Source: Nitrospirota bacterium
Lineage (GTDB): Bacteria > Nitrospirota > UBA9217
Direction: 5' to 3'
Assembly (NCBI GenBank): GCA_023229435.1
Contig: JALNZF010000014.1
Coordinates: 1-64,000 of the forward strand
Length of the DNA stretch: 64,000 nucleotides
The notes beneath the pieces were generated by a model. That model was not told the DNA's origin, did no database searches, and was given only the letters and a program-made list of their open reading frames with translations. Both the position numbers and the translations under genes were made by a program. Below, piece by piece: positions 25,107-35,494 of this stretch (position 1 is its first letter; each line of letters starts with the position of its first letter).

Positions 25107-27890
25107 TTAGAGATTCCCCGCGCACCTTCCGCAGATCTCCGGATGTTCTTTCACGGACCCCACGGTCTTGCTGTACATCCAGCAGCGGCCGCACTTCACG
25201 CCCTCGGCCGGCCCGGCCGCGATCCTGAGCCCATTGATCACCTCGCTCGCAACAGCGTCAGCCGGCGCGTCTGCTGACCGTGCCAGTGACACTGACGAAA
25301 CGATGAAGATGAAGGCCAGGTCGTTTGTATACGCATTCAGAAGCCCGTACAGTTCCGGCGCCACATAGAGCGTCAAACCCGCGTCGAGCGAATGTCCGAT
25401 CTTCTTGTCTCTGCGGAGCGCTTCGAGCACCTTCGCGGCCTCGCCGCGCACCGCGAGGATCTTAGTCCATCGCGCCTCAAGTTCGTCATCGATATACTTC
25501 TCTTCCACCCGGGGAAACTCCGCAAGGAACACGCTCGTCGTTTTTGCGCCCTCTTTCATGTAACCCCAGACCTCGTCCGCCGTGAACGACAGCACCGGCG
25601 CCATCATGCGGACCATCGCGGAGAGGACCGCATGCATTACGGTCTGGCCTGACCGGCGTTGCAGCGATGACGTTTGAGCGGTATAGAGCCGGTCTTTCAG
25701 GATGTCGAGGTAGAACGCGCTCATGTCAACGGCGCAAAAGTTGTGCAGCGAGTGGAACACGACATGGAACTCGAATTCGTCGTAGGCCTTCTCCACGCGC
25801 TGGACCAGCTTCTGCAGCCGATGCAGTGCCCAGCGATCGATCTCCACAAGGTCCTTGTCCGCGACCCGGTCCCTCTCGGGATCGAAGTCGGAGAGATTGC
25901 CGAGCAGATAGCGGCTGGTGTTCCTGATCCTGCGGTAGGCCTCCGCGAGATGGGTCAGGATCTCCGGAGAGATGCGGACATCGTCGCGATAGTCCGCTGC
26001 CGAGACCCAGAGCCGGAGCACCTCCGCCCCGTACTTGTCGATCACTTCCTGGGGCGCGACCACGTTCCCGGCCGACTTGCTCATCTTCTTGCCTGAGCCG
26101 TCAACGGTGAATCCGTGCGTCAGCACCGTCCGATAGGGCGCCATGCCGGTGGTTCCCACGGACGTGAGGAGCGATGACTGGAACCACCCCCGGTGCTGGT
26201 CGCTTCCTTCAAGATACAGGTCCGCGGGCCAGGAGAGTTCCGGCCGCTGCTTCAGTACCGCGGCATGGCTCACGCCCGAATCGAACCACACGTCGAGGAT
26301 GTCCATCTCCTTCTCGAAGTCCTTTTTCCCGCACTTTTTGCATGAAATGCCGGGGGGCATCAGTGCGGCAGCCGGCCTGGTGAACCAGACATCAGCGCCT
26401 TCCTGTTCAACGATCGCGGCCACATGGTCGATGATCGTCCTGTCCAGGAGCAGTTGGCCGCAATCCTTGCAGGTGAATGCCGCGATGGACACACCCCACG
26501 CCCGCTGGCGCGAGATGCACCAGTCAGGCCGCTTCTCGACCATCGAAAGGAACCGGTCCTTGCCCCATCCCGGGACCCAGGTGACCTTGTGGACGTTCTC
26601 CACGGTCTTTTTGAGCAGGTCATTGTTCTTCATGGAGATGAACCACTGCTCGGTGGCGCGGAAGATGACGGGGTGCTTGCATCGCCAGCAATGGGGATAG
26701 GAGTGGGATATTTTTTCCTCGGCAAGCAGCGCGTTCTTTTCTTTCAGGAGCGTGATGATGCCCTTGTTCGCCTTGTGCACGTGCTCGCCCGCGAACTGGC
26801 CGGCCTCTTTGGTGAATCTGGCTTTATGATCGACAGGCGCATACACTTCAAGACCGTACCGAATGCCGACCTCGTAGTCCTCCTGGCCGTGGCCCGGAGC
26901 GGTATGCACGACGCCGGTGCCCGCCTCGAGCGTGACATGCTCTCCGAGGATGACCCGGGAATCCCGGTCTATGAACGGGTGGCGCGCCATGAGGCCTTCA
27001 AGCTTGCGGCCTTTGAACTTCTCGATGACCCGGTGCTCTTTCACCTCGAACTTCTGGAGGGACTGTGCGAGGAGCGCCTCGGCAACAATGATGACCGAGT
27101 CGGAACCGATGTCAACGGCAACGTAGTCGAACTCCGGATGAAGCGCCACGGCAAGGTTCGAAACGAGCGTCCAGGGGGTGGTGGTCCAGATCACGACCGC
27201 GACGTTCTTTCCCGCGAGCACCGGGAATGCCTTTGCCGCGTCCGGCAGCGCGAATCTGACCGAGATGGATGGCGATTCGTGGTCCGCATACTCCACCTCC
27301 GCCTCGGCAAGAGCTGTCTCGCAGGACCCGCACCAGTACACCGGCTTCTTCCCTTTATACACGCCTCCGGCGCCCACGAACTTGCCGAGCTCCCGCACGA
27401 TCGCGGCCTCATAGGCATAGTTCATGGTGAGATAGGGATTGTCCCAGTCGCCGAACACGCCAAGCCGTTTGAACTCTTCCCGCTGAATGTCGATGAACTT
27501 TCCGGCATACTCGCGGCAAAGCGTCCGTATCTCGGCCTTGCTCATCGTCTCCTTTTTCGGTCCGAGGTTCTTGAGCACCTGGTGCTCAATGGGAAGGCCG
27601 TGGCAGTCCCAGCCCGGTACATAGGGAGAGGAAAACCCCTGCATGGACTTGTACTTCACGATGATGTCCTTCAGGATCTTGTTCAGCGCGTGGCCGATGT
27701 GGATATGGCCGTTCGCGTAAGGCGGCCCGTCATGCAGAATGTAGGTCTTCTTTCCCTTGTTCCTCTCCTGGATCCGGCCATAGGTCCCCTGCTCTTTCCA
27801 GCGCAGTATCGTCCTCTGCTCCAGGTCCTTTAAATTGGCCTTCATGGGAAAGTCGGTCTTCGGTAAATTCAGCGTCGTCTTATAATCCAT
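25107..27890 (-). CDS. ileS: Isoleucyl-tRNA synthetase
   Basis: Class I aminoacyl-tRNA synthetase of 927 residues. It has the ATP-binding HIGH motif in PPYANGHIHIGHALNK, the editing (CP1) domain with TTTPWTL and a GTGVVHTAPGHGQEDY block, the KMSKS loop (KKMSKSAGNVV), and an anticodon-binding domain. A C-terminal zinc finger follows, with Cys pairs in CGRCWMYSK and CGRCAG, typical of the bacterial type 1 enzyme. There is a moderate AGAGG site before the ATG. It heads a run with lspA and lgt. Confidence 0.97.
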   Translation of the reverse strand: MDYKTTLNLPKTDFPMKANLKDLEQRTILRWKEQGTYGRIQERNKGKKTYILHDGPPYANGHIHIGHALNKILKDIIVKYKSMQGFSSPYVPGWDCHGLPIEHQVLKNLGPKKETMSKAEIRTLCREYAGKFIDIQREEFKRLGVFGDWDNPYLTMNYAYEAAIVRELGKFVGAGGVYKGKKPVYWCGSCETALAEAEVEYADHESPSISVRFALPDAAKAFPVLAGKNVAVVIWTTTPWTLVSNLAVALHPEFDYVAVDIGSDSVIIVAEALLAQSLQKFEVKEHRVIEKFKGRKLEGLMARHPFIDRDSRVILGEHVTLEAGTGVVHTAPGHGQEDYEVGIRYGLEVYAPVDHKARFTKEAGQFAGEHVHKANKGIITLLKEKNALLAEEKISHSYPHCWRCKHPVIFRATEQWFISMKNNDLLKKTVENVHKVTWVPGWGKDRFLSMVEKRPDWCISRQRAWGVSIAAFTCKDCGQLLLDRTIIDHVAAIVEQEGADVWFTRPAAALMPPGISCKKCGKKDFEKEMDILDVWFDSGVSHAAVLKQRPELSWPADLYLEGSDQHRGWFQSSLLTSVGTTGMAPYRTVLTHGFTVDGSGKKMSKSAGNVVAPQEVIDKYGAEVLRLWVSAADYRDDVRISPEILTHLAEAYRRIRNTSRYLLGNLSDFDPERDRVADKDLVEIDRWALHRLQKLVQRVEKAYDEFEFHVVFHSLHNFCAVDMSAFYLDILKDRLYTAQTSSLQRRSGQTVMHAVLSAMVRMMAPVLSFTADEVWGYMKEGAKTTSVFLAEFPRVEEKYIDDELEARWTKILAVRGEAAKVLEALRRDKKIGHSLDAGLTLYVAPELYGLLNAYTNDLAFIFIVSSVSLARSADAPADAVASEVINGLRIAAGPAEGVKCGRCWMYSKTVGSVKEHPEICGRCAGNL

Positions 27891-27937
27891 TCAAGTTGCC
27901 TCTTCCATTCCGCAATTCACGGTCCGTAACAAATATG

Positions 27938-28020
27938 ATCCGCAGATTTCGCTGATTAACGCAGATTTTTAAACCAGGACTGAGTCCTTAATCTGTGAAA
28001 TCTGTGTAATCTGCGGATAA
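27938..28020. repeat. ATCCGCAGATT palindromic repeat
   Basis: ATCCGCAGATTTCGCTGATTAACGCAGATT on the left is mirrored by AATCTGTGAAATCTGTGTAATCTGCGGAT on the right. It lies in the gap between PBP1A and ileS. It is a dispersed palindrome of a kind found in many genomes. Confidence 0.7.
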
Positions 28021-28101
28021 AGACTCTCGAGACTCCGTATTCCGAACTGGTTCGACTCATGCTCACCATCATGAGCGACAGTCGAATGATCCGAACTGTA
28101 G

Positions 28102-30579
28102 TCAGTCCGTTATCTCTTCAGGATTTATTTTTGTCATCGTGGCCTCACTCGCAACACCCTGGTCCAGATCGAAGAAATTCGTCTTCGATTTTTTTACCGT
28201 ATCCGCGTACTGCGTCGGTTCGGTCCCCCGGCGGAAGACATCATGATAGACCTCCGCGGCGCCTTCACGCGCCAGGAGCCCGCTCTCGGGGTCGATCGTC
28301 ACGAATACCACTTCGTCGGTCGCGATGAAATCCTCGGCGGAGTTGTCCTCGAGCGCCTTTGCCATGACTCTGATCCAGATCGGGAGCGCGGCGCGCGCGC
28401 CGGTCTCTTTGTCTCCGAGAGAGGCCTGAGCGTTATCATATCCCACCCACACACCCGTGACGATGCTCGGAGCGTACCCCATGAACCAGGCATCCACATA
28501 ATTGTTCGTGGTTCCGGTCTTGCCCGCCAGCGGCTTCCCGAGGACTTGCGCGCCCCTTCCCGTGCCCTCCTCCACCACGCTTTTGAGCAGGCTCGTGACG
28601 AGATAGGCCGTGGTACGGTCGATGGCCTCGACGGGCTGGGGTTCAAAGCTCTCGAGCACCGTGCCGCTGCCGTCAATGATGCTCTTGATGATGATGGGCC
28701 CGGTCCGTATCCCCTGGGATGCGAAGGTCGCGTACGCCGAGGTGAGCTCGAGGGGCGTCACCGCTGATGAGCCGAGGGCTGTTGTGTAATCGTAGCTGAT
28801 CGGGCTCGTGATGCCGGCCTTCCGGGCGAAATCAATGGTCTTGTCCAGTCCGATCTTCTCGAGCAGGCCGACCGTAACGGCATTTCGCGAGAGGGCGAGC
28901 GCCGTCCGCAAACGCATGGGGCCGAGGAAACGTTCGTCGTAATTCGTCGGCTTCCACCCCTTCTTATCGTATTCATCCTTCTCGTGGATCACCGGCAGGT
29001 CCATAAGGATGGATGCCGGGGTGAACCCGCTCTCGAGCGCCGCGCCGTAGATAAAGGGCTTGAACGACGACCCGGGCTGGCGCTTCGCCTCCATGGCATG
29101 GTTGAATCCGCCTTCAACAAAGTCATAGCCGCCGACCAGGGCGCGCACGTATCCGGTGAACGGCTCGATCGATACGACCGCGCCCTCCACCAGCGGCGTC
29201 TGCTCCAGGAGGAACGAGGCAAGCTGTTTCTTCCTGTCGTAAGCCTTCAGGCGGACCTTGATGATGTCTCCGGGCTGAACGAGAGCGGCCGGTTTTTTGA
29301 ACTCGTCGGGCGCGTCCTTTGTCTTCTTGTGAATGATAAGCGCCCAGGCCATGTCGTCATGCGCGATGTAGCCCATCATACCGCGGCCCTTGACCGTGAT
29401 CGAGGAATCGTCGACCGCGAGCACATGGGCATTGAACGATTCTCCGGGCTTCACCATGACGTGGAGCGAGCTCCAATCGATCGGCGCGGACTTGAGCTGT
29501 TTGAACCCGAAGCGGCCGCGGAAGCCCTGCCGCTTGTCGAGCGCGCGGAGTCCCTCCTTGAGCGCGATGCCCGCGGTACGCTGAATGTCCATGTCAATGG
29601 AGGTGGTGACCTTGAGCCCTCCCTGGTAAAGCGTGTCAGGCCCGTATTTCTTCTCGATATATTTCCGGACATAATCGACGACGAACGGAGCGATCTCTTC
29701 CAGGGGCCTCAGGTTCTCAAGGTTGAGCGGCTGGTCATAGATCTTTACGCTCTTCTCCTCGGTGAGATATCCCTCCGCCACCATTCGCTTCAGCACATGC
29801 TTCTGCCGGAGCTTGGTCAGGTCGATGTCGCTGTAAGGCGAAAAAGCCGAGGGAGACTTGGGGAGCCCTGCAAGGAGCGCCGCCTCCGCCTGGTTTACCT
29901 CCCAGATGTTCTTGCCGAAATAGGTCTTGGATGCCATCTGCACGCCGTAGGCGCCGTGCCCAAAGTAGATCTTGTTCAGATAGAGTTCGAGGATCTCGTC
30001 CTTCGTCAGCTCCTTCTCGAGCCTGCGCGCCAGGATGATCTCCTTGATCTTGCGCTTGAATTTCCGCTCCGGCGACAGGAACACCACCTTGGTGAGCTGC
30101 TGCGTGATGGTGCTGCCGCCCTGCGACACGCGGACCGCCATGATGTTCTTGAGCGCCGCCCTCAGAATACCGCGATAGTCTATGCCCGTGTGCTGGAAGA
30201 AGCGAGGGTCTTCGGTCGCCAGGAGCGCGTTCACCATGTACTTCGGTATGCGCTTGAGGGGTACGTAGATGCCCTTCTCGATCTTGATCTGGCCCAGCAC
30301 CCGGCCGTCCTCGGCAAGGATCGTCGTGCCCGGGCTTGGCTTGTAGTCCTTGAGCGACTCCACGGTCGGCAGACCGAACGAGAGAATGAAGAACAGGAAC
30401 GCGACAAAGAGAACACCGGATACGAAAGCGATCCCCAGGAGCTTCAATGCCTTCCCGGGAGTAAGATGCTTGAGCCACGGCACCGCGATGGTGAACCAGA
30501 ATATCTTGAACTGTTCCCAGGCGGATCGAGCCAGCTTGGTGACCGTTTCACGGGTCGTTTCCAACCATTTTTTCATCAT
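28102..30579 (-). CDS. Bifunctional penicillin-binding protein 1A
   Basis: A class A PBP of ~825 residues that polymerises and cross-links peptidoglycan. A membrane anchor lies at ~35-60. The GT51 glycosyltransferase domain has EDPRFFQHTGIDYRGI with the catalytic Glu, QGGSTITQQL and KEIILARRLEKELTKDEIL. An OB-like region follows. The transpeptidase domain has the SxxK motif SSFKP, SRN and KTGTTNNYVDAWFMGY. Two adjacent ATGs (30579, 30576) follow GAGG. An in-frame upstream extension to 30681 has no support. It reads toward ileS but a repeat separates them. Confidence 0.95.
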   Translation of the reverse strand: MMKKWLETTRETVTKLARSAWEQFKIFWFTIAVPWLKHLTPGKALKLLGIAFVSGVLFVAFLFFILSFGLPTVESLKDYKPSPGTTILAEDGRVLGQIKIEKGIYVPLKRIPKYMVNALLATEDPRFFQHTGIDYRGILRAALKNIMAVRVSQGGSTITQQLTKVVFLSPERKFKRKIKEIILARRLEKELTKDEILELYLNKIYFGHGAYGVQMASKTYFGKNIWEVNQAEAALLAGLPKSPSAFSPYSDIDLTKLRQKHVLKRMVAEGYLTEEKSVKIYDQPLNLENLRPLEEIAPFVVDYVRKYIEKKYGPDTLYQGGLKVTTSIDMDIQRTAGIALKEGLRALDKRQGFRGRFGFKQLKSAPIDWSSLHVMVKPGESFNAHVLAVDDSSITVKGRGMMGYIAHDDMAWALIIHKKTKDAPDEFKKPAALVQPGDIIKVRLKAYDRKKQLASFLLEQTPLVEGAVVSIEPFTGYVRALVGGYDFVEGGFNHAMEAKRQPGSSFKPFIYGAALESGFTPASILMDLPVIHEKDEYDKKGWKPTNYDERFLGPMRLRTALALSRNAVTVGLLEKIGLDKTIDFARKAGITSPISYDYTTALGSSAVTPLELTSAYATFASQGIRTGPIIIKSIIDGSGTVLESFEPQPVEAIDRTTAYLVTSLLKSVVEEGTGRGAQVLGKPLAGKTGTTNNYVDAWFMGYAPSIVTGVWVGYDNAQASLGDKETGARAALPIWIRVMAKALEDNSAEDFIATDEVVFVTIDPESGLLAREGAAEVYHDVFRRGTEPTQYADTVKKSKTNFFDLDQGVASEATMTKINPEEITD

Positions 30580-30772
30580 ATGTATCGGCAACCTCAGGGT
30601 ATTTCGCTCTTTTTGAGCAGTGCCGAAAATAATAACATCCCGGAGGGATAAAATCAAACGAAAAGTGTGTTTGAGAGGCATTATCGTGTCATAAAAGATT
30701 CATTACGAAGAGAGTGACATTGACAATAATCAGATAGGGACCGCCCTGAGCGCGTTGAAAAGCCTGGCTTCA

Positions 30773-30801
30773 TTGACAATATGCCGACTGTCTGATAAAA
30801 T
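30773..30801 (+). promoter_or_regulatory. Sigma-70-type promoter for the multi-PAS kinase
   Basis: TTGACA (30773-30778), a 17-bp spacer and TAAAAT (30796-30801) lie about 230 bp ahead of the kinase start. Between promoter and gene is a short ATTCCCGATGAACGCG-type palindrome (30890-30920). There is no recognisable regulator site. Confidence 0.5.
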
Positions 30802-31032
30802 CAATGCATCAATAATCGGAACGATGCGGCAACCACTATCCGATTTCCCCGGAAGCCCTTATCCGGGACCCGGGACCGTTGAAAACCGCTGGATTCCCGA
30901 TGAACGCGTTCAGGAATGACGACACTATGCAATGTGACGGTTAAAAACGTATCGCGGTTCAATTCCAAGCCATCTGAGCAGCACCCAATAATTACTATAT
31001 CAACCGTTTACGACGAAAAGAGGCGCCCTTTC

Positions 31033-34000
31033 ATGGCATCACGTCCCGGCTCCGACCATATGCGTTATAAGATGGTTCTCCTTTTCATCATGCTTGCGCT
31101 CTGCATAGTATCTGCGGGATATCTGTACTACCTCACCCAAAAAGAACATATTAAAAAAAGCATCCAGAACGAGTTGTCCGCCATTGCAGACCTCAAGGTC
31201 GATCAGATCACCACCTGGCGCAAGGAGCGTTTGGGAAATGCCACGGTGATCTTCAAAAACACGTTTATAGCAGCGGCGGTCCGGAAGTTCCTGGAAACTC
31301 CCGAAGCACCCGGGCTCAAACAAGAGCTGCTTGACTGGATGAAGTCCCGCGCGGAGACCTATGACTATAAAAGCGTTTATCTCGTTGATGCCCAGGGGAT
31401 CATCAGGATCTCAACAATAAAGGGTGACCGGCAATCGCAGTTGGACCCGCCGACAAGAAAAGCGCTTTCTGAAGCGTTTAACGCGAAACACGCGGTCCTC
31501 TCCGACATTCACAGCAAACCTGCCTCCACAGACATTCATCTTGACCTCGTCGCCCCCTTCATTCTGCGCAAAGGATCTTCCGACGTCCTGATCGGAGCGA
31601 TCGTATTCGACATAGACCCGCACTCATTTTTATACCCCTTAATCCAAACGTGGCAGGGTCAGAGCGAGACAGCGGAAACCGTTCTCTTGCGCCTTGAAGG
31701 ACGGGATATACTTTTTCTCAATGACCTCCGCCATCGGGAACAAACCGCCCTCACGTTCAGGATTCCGCTCGACGAATCAAAGATGCGGGACATCGATGCC
31801 GCCCGGGCCGGGAATAAGGGCGTTGTCGAACAACGTGACTACCGAGCTGTGCCGGTGCTTGCCACCCTGCGAGTTGTCCCCCAGACATCCTGGTTCCTGG
31901 TCGCCAAAATGGACCTCACGGAAATTTACGCGCCTATCGTCACACAAGCCCGGCAGGTGACGTTCGCGAGCGTCCTCCTGATCGCGGCCACAAGCCTGGC
32001 CATCGTCTTCTGGTGGCGCAAAAAAATCACGGAGTACGCCCGGAAGCAGTACGATGCGGAACTGGCGAGCAAAGTGCTGTCACAGAGATACGACTACCTG
32101 AGCAAATACGCGAATGACATAATCCTTCTCTGTGACCCGGAGGGGAAAATATTAGAAGCAAATGACCGGGCAATAGCGGCCTACGGCTATTCACGCGACG
32201 AACTGCTCCGGTTGCATATCAGGGACATTCGCTCTCCAGAAACATGGCCTGATATTACGGGACAGATGCAACAGGTGCGGGCGCAAAGCGGGATGATCTT
32301 TGAGACCGTACACCTGCGAAAAAACGGAGAGGCATTCCCGGTCGAGGTCAGTTCACGCCTTATCGACAGCGACGGAAAGATTTTATTTCAGAGCATCATC
32401 CGGGACATCACCGAGAGGAAACAGGCGGAAGTTGCCTTGATCAACGAAAAGAACAAGTCGCAAGCAATCATCGCGGCCATTGGCGACGGGATCAGCATCC
32501 AGGACTTGGATTTCAGGGTCATATACCAGAACCAGGTCGACAAAAACCTCCATGGCGATCATATCGGAGAATATTGCTACCAGGCCTATGAACAGAAAGA
32601 CCAGACCTGTGATAACTGCGCACTGGCGGCATCATTCAAGGACGGCATGATCCATACAACGGAGAGAACGGTCCAGACCGCCAATGGGCCGCTCCATGTC
32701 GAAATAACGGTATCTCCGCTTAAGAACGAATCCGGGGAGATCGTTGCGGGGATCGAAGCGGTCAGGAATATAACGGGACGAAAACAGCTGGAAAATTCGC
32801 TGAGAGAGCGTAATGTCTTTATAGAAGCGGTCATGGACAACCTGCCGATCGGACTTGGGGTGAACGATATCAAGAACGGCAAAGCGATCTATATGAACTC
32901 CGCCTTTGAAGAGATCTATGGCTGGCCGGATACGGTTCTGGTGAATGTAACGGAATTCTTCAGTCATGTGTATCCTGATCCTGTTCAGAGAAAAGCAATA
33001 AAGGAGAGAATAATCACTGATATCGCCACGGGCGATCCATCGCGTATGCGATGGGAAAACATGGAAATTACGACGATGACCGGAAAAAAGAAGCTTGTCA
33101 ATGCCGTCAATATTCCCGTATTCGAGCAGAACATGATGATCTCAACCGTTCAGGACGTCACCGCGCGCAAGCAATCGGAAAAGCGGCTCATCATGTTGAA
33201 CGAGTGTCTTTTAAGTTTCGGTCCGAACCCGGATGAGAATATCAACCGGCTGGTTGCCTTGTGCGGGGAACAACTGGATGCCGCCTGCGCGATTTACTAT
33301 CGTCTGGAAGGGGACACCTTATACGCGCTGGGGCAATGGAATACGCCTCCGGATTTTGAACCCAGAGCTAAACCCGAAGGCCATTTTTGCTACGATATTA
33401 TAAAAAAAGGAGGACAGGATGTGTGCGTGATCCGGGACCTTCCGGCCACTTCCTACGCACAAACAGATCCGCACGTGAGCAGCTACGGATTAAAGACCTA
33501 TATCGGCAAGGCCGTGTCCTTCGGCGGCGATTTCGTCGGTGCCCTCTGTACTGCCTATCAGATCGACCCCATGCTTTCCGATGTTGAGCTGAAATTTCTG
33601 GAAATAGTTGCATCCGCTGTCGGCGTCGAGGAAAGCCGCAAAGAGACGATCAGCGCCTTGCGGGAAAGTGAAAACCGCTACAAGCGGCTCGTCAGATCAG
33701 TGACCGATTATATCGTTACCATCGACGTTGAGAATGGGCGCGCCATCGCAACGTATCACAGCCCGGGGTGTGTAACCGTAACCGGCTACACCTCGAATGA
33801 ATACAATGCAGACCCAGGCCTCTGGTACCGCATGATATTCGATGGGGACAGGAATACCGTCATCGAACAGACGAACGCGGTCCTGTCCGGGGCGCCCGCC
33901 GCTCCCTTTGAGCACAGGATCATTCACAAGGACGGCTCTATCCGCTGGGTCAGGCACACGCCGGTTTCGCGCGCCGACGGCACAGAACAGGTGATCACCG

Positions 34001-35184
34001 TGGATAGCCTGATCACCGACATCACTCAGCTGAAACTGCTCGAAAACCAGCTGCGCCAGGCGCAGAAGATGGAGGCTGTCGGTCAGCTGGCAGGCGGGAT
34101 AGCTCATGACTTCAATAATATCCTGACGGCGATCATCGGATACAGCCACCTTCTCCTGATGAAAATGGATGCGGGCAATCCGGATCGTCCCTTTGTGCAG
34201 CACATCATTGCATCATCAGAACGGGCGGCGCATCTGACGCAAAGCCTTCTTTCCTTCAGCCGGAAGCAGGTCATCGACCTGAAGCCGATCGACCTGAACG
34301 ACATCATCGGGCGGACGGAACATCTGCTGGGAAGAATCATCGGCGAGGACATCGAATTCAAGACCATGCTCGCGGAAGAAGGCCTGCCGGTGCTGGCCGA
34401 CGGCATGCACATCGAACAGGTGCTGATGAACCTCGCGGCCAATGCCCGGGACGCCATGCCGAACGGCGGAATGTTGCGCTTGGAATCGGGAGCGTTTAAA
34501 ATGGGAGAGGATTTTATCAGGACCCATGCCTACGGCCGGCCCGGGACGTACGCATGCCTGTCGATAACGGATACCGGTATCGGCATGGATGAAAACATCA
34601 GCCGCAGGATCTTCGAGCCCTTCTTTACAACCAAGGAGGTCGGGAAAGGCACGGGACTCGGTCTCTCTATGGTATATGGCATCATAAAGCAGCACCACGG
34701 TTATATCGAGGTATACAGCGAACCGGGAAAAGGCACAACATTCACGATATACCTTCCCTTGCTCGCCACGGCTGCCGTCGAAAAACCGGCCACTGCTCCC
34801 GCCGAGCTCGCGCGGGGAACGGAAACCGTGCTTTTAGCCGAGGATGACAAAACCGTACGCGACCTCGCCGGACAGGTATTGGAAAACTCCGGCTATCGGG
34901 TCATTGCAGCCGCTGACGGTGAGGAGGCTGTGGGGAAGTTCCTCGATAACAGGAAAGGGATAGATCTCCTCGTATTCGATATCATCATGCCGAAGAAGAA
35001 CGGAAAGGAAGCGTATCTGGAGATAAAAAAGATCCGCCCGGATATCAAGGCCCTGTTCATGAGCGGATATACTGCGGACATGGTGTTCAAAAAAGAGACC
35101 CCCGAGACGGATTTTGATGTTGTCTTGAAACCCATCAGCCCTTCGGATCTTCTGAAGAAGGTTCGGGAGATACTTGATAGATAA
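31033..35184 (+). CDS. Large multi-PAS hybrid sensor histidine kinase
   Basis: About 1383 residues. A membrane helix at ~15-32 is followed by a periplasmic Cache-like sensor to ~305 and a second helix at ~307-330. Four PAS domains lie near 350-460, 470-585, 595-720 and 880-1005, with a GAF domain near 725-875. Then come HisKA with GGIAHDFNN (His near 1020), HATPase (DTGIGMDE, GKGTGLGLSM) and a REC domain from ~1265 with EDD and LLVFDIIMPKKNG. The second PAS holds clustered cysteines (CYQAYEQKDQTCDNC) that could bind metal or sense redox. Its C-terminal half is clearly paralogous to the kinase at 6778-8982. ATG 31033 was chosen over the open frame from 30916. Confidence 0.92.
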   Translation: MASRPGSDHMRYKMVLLFIMLALCIVSAGYLYYLTQKEHIKKSIQNELSAIADLKVDQITTWRKERLGNATVIFKNTFIAAAVRKFLETPEAPGLKQELLDWMKSRAETYDYKSVYLVDAQGIIRISTIKGDRQSQLDPPTRKALSEAFNAKHAVLSDIHSKPASTDIHLDLVAPFILRKGSSDVLIGAIVFDIDPHSFLYPLIQTWQGQSETAETVLLRLEGRDILFLNDLRHREQTALTFRIPLDESKMRDIDAARAGNKGVVEQRDYRAVPVLATLRVVPQTSWFLVAKMDLTEIYAPIVTQARQVTFASVLLIAATSLAIVFWWRKKITEYARKQYDAELASKVLSQRYDYLSKYANDIILLCDPEGKILEANDRAIAAYGYSRDELLRLHIRDIRSPETWPDITGQMQQVRAQSGMIFETVHLRKNGEAFPVEVSSRLIDSDGKILFQSIIRDITERKQAEVALINEKNKSQAIIAAIGDGISIQDLDFRVIYQNQVDKNLHGDHIGEYCYQAYEQKDQTCDNCALAASFKDGMIHTTERTVQTANGPLHVEITVSPLKNESGEIVAGIEAVRNITGRKQLENSLRERNVFIEAVMDNLPIGLGVNDIKNGKAIYMNSAFEEIYGWPDTVLVNVTEFFSHVYPDPVQRKAIKERIITDIATGDPSRMRWENMEITTMTGKKKLVNAVNIPVFEQNMMISTVQDVTARKQSEKRLIMLNECLLSFGPNPDENINRLVALCGEQLDAACAIYYRLEGDTLYALGQWNTPPDFEPRAKPEGHFCYDIIKKGGQDVCVIRDLPATSYAQTDPHVSSYGLKTYIGKAVSFGGDFVGALCTAYQIDPMLSDVELKFLEIVASAVGVEESRKETISALRESENRYKRLVRSVTDYIVTIDVENGRAIATYHSPGCVTVTGYTSNEYNADPGLWYRMIFDGDRNTVIEQTNAVLSGAPAAPFEHRIIHKDGSIRWVRHTPVSRADGTEQVITVDSLITDITQLKLLENQLRQAQKMEAVGQLAGGIAHDFNNILTAIIGYSHLLLMKMDAGNPDRPFVQHIIASSERAAHLTQSLLSFSRKQVIDLKPIDLNDIIGRTEHLLGRIIGEDIEFKTMLAEEGLPVLADGMHIEQVLMNLAANARDAMPNGGMLRLESGAFKMGEDFIRTHAYGRPGTYACLSITDTGIGMDENISRRIFEPFFTTKEVGKGTGLGLSMVYGIIKQHHGYIEVYSEPGKGTTFTIYLPLLATAAVEKPATAPAELARGTETVLLAEDDKTVRDLAGQVLENSGYRVIAAADGEEAVGKFLDNRKGIDLLVFDIIMPKKNGKEAYLEIKKIRPDIKALFMSGYTADMVFKKETPETDFDVVLKPISPSDLLKKVREILDR

Positions 35185-35494
35185 TAGTTCGGAGTGATTA
35201 AATACAGTTCGGAGCAATGAGTTCGGAGTTGGGAGTTGGGAGTTGGGAGTTGGGAGTTGGGAGTTGGGAGTTGGGAGTTGGGAATGCACAATGAACTCAT
35301 GAAATCTCTTTAAAGGCAATTCTCACCTAACTAATGCAAGCGCATAAAATATTGTTACATGTAGGGCAAGGCTTTAGCCTTGCTTTAAGCAACCCTGAAG
35401 GGTTGCCCTACAAATGATATAACAACAATTATTGCGTTTGCTATAATTACTCCGAACGCAGCCTGCCCTCGAACGTTTCTATCGGGGGAACTGA
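35185..35494. repeat. Repeat-filled gap between kinase and hemerythrin genes
   Basis: No gene is seen. The gap contains GTTCGGAGT repeats from 35187, eight exact copies of the heptamer GTTGGGA at 35228-35283, and a double hairpin GTAGGGCAAGGCTTTAGCC ... GGGTTGCCCTAC at 35361-35412. Element B lies at 35461-35488 between two ACTCCGAAC half-repeats. The two genes converge on it. Confidence 0.75.
35228..35283. repeat. Tandem heptamer GTTGGGA x 8
   Basis: Eight perfect head-to-tail copies of GTTGGGA occupy 56 bp right after a GTTCGGA unit, so the array probably arose by slippage from a GTTCGGA-type palindromic repeat. The strand is G-rich, with seven-base-spaced GGG runs. Confidence 0.95.

Noticed and set aside
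26424..27833. 469-codon open frame on the plus strand
   Set aside because: It is antisense to ileS, which is full length with all catalytic motifs; GC-rich codons leave few stops on the other strand.
28984..30651. 555-codon open frame on the plus strand
   Set aside because: It is antisense to the PBP1A gene and has no recognisable domain or ribosome-binding site.
35361..35412. Small RNA or attenuator in the double hairpin GTAGGGCAAGG...TTGCCCTAC
   Set aside because: It lies between convergent genes, has no promoter, and has the form of a dispersed palindromic repeat.
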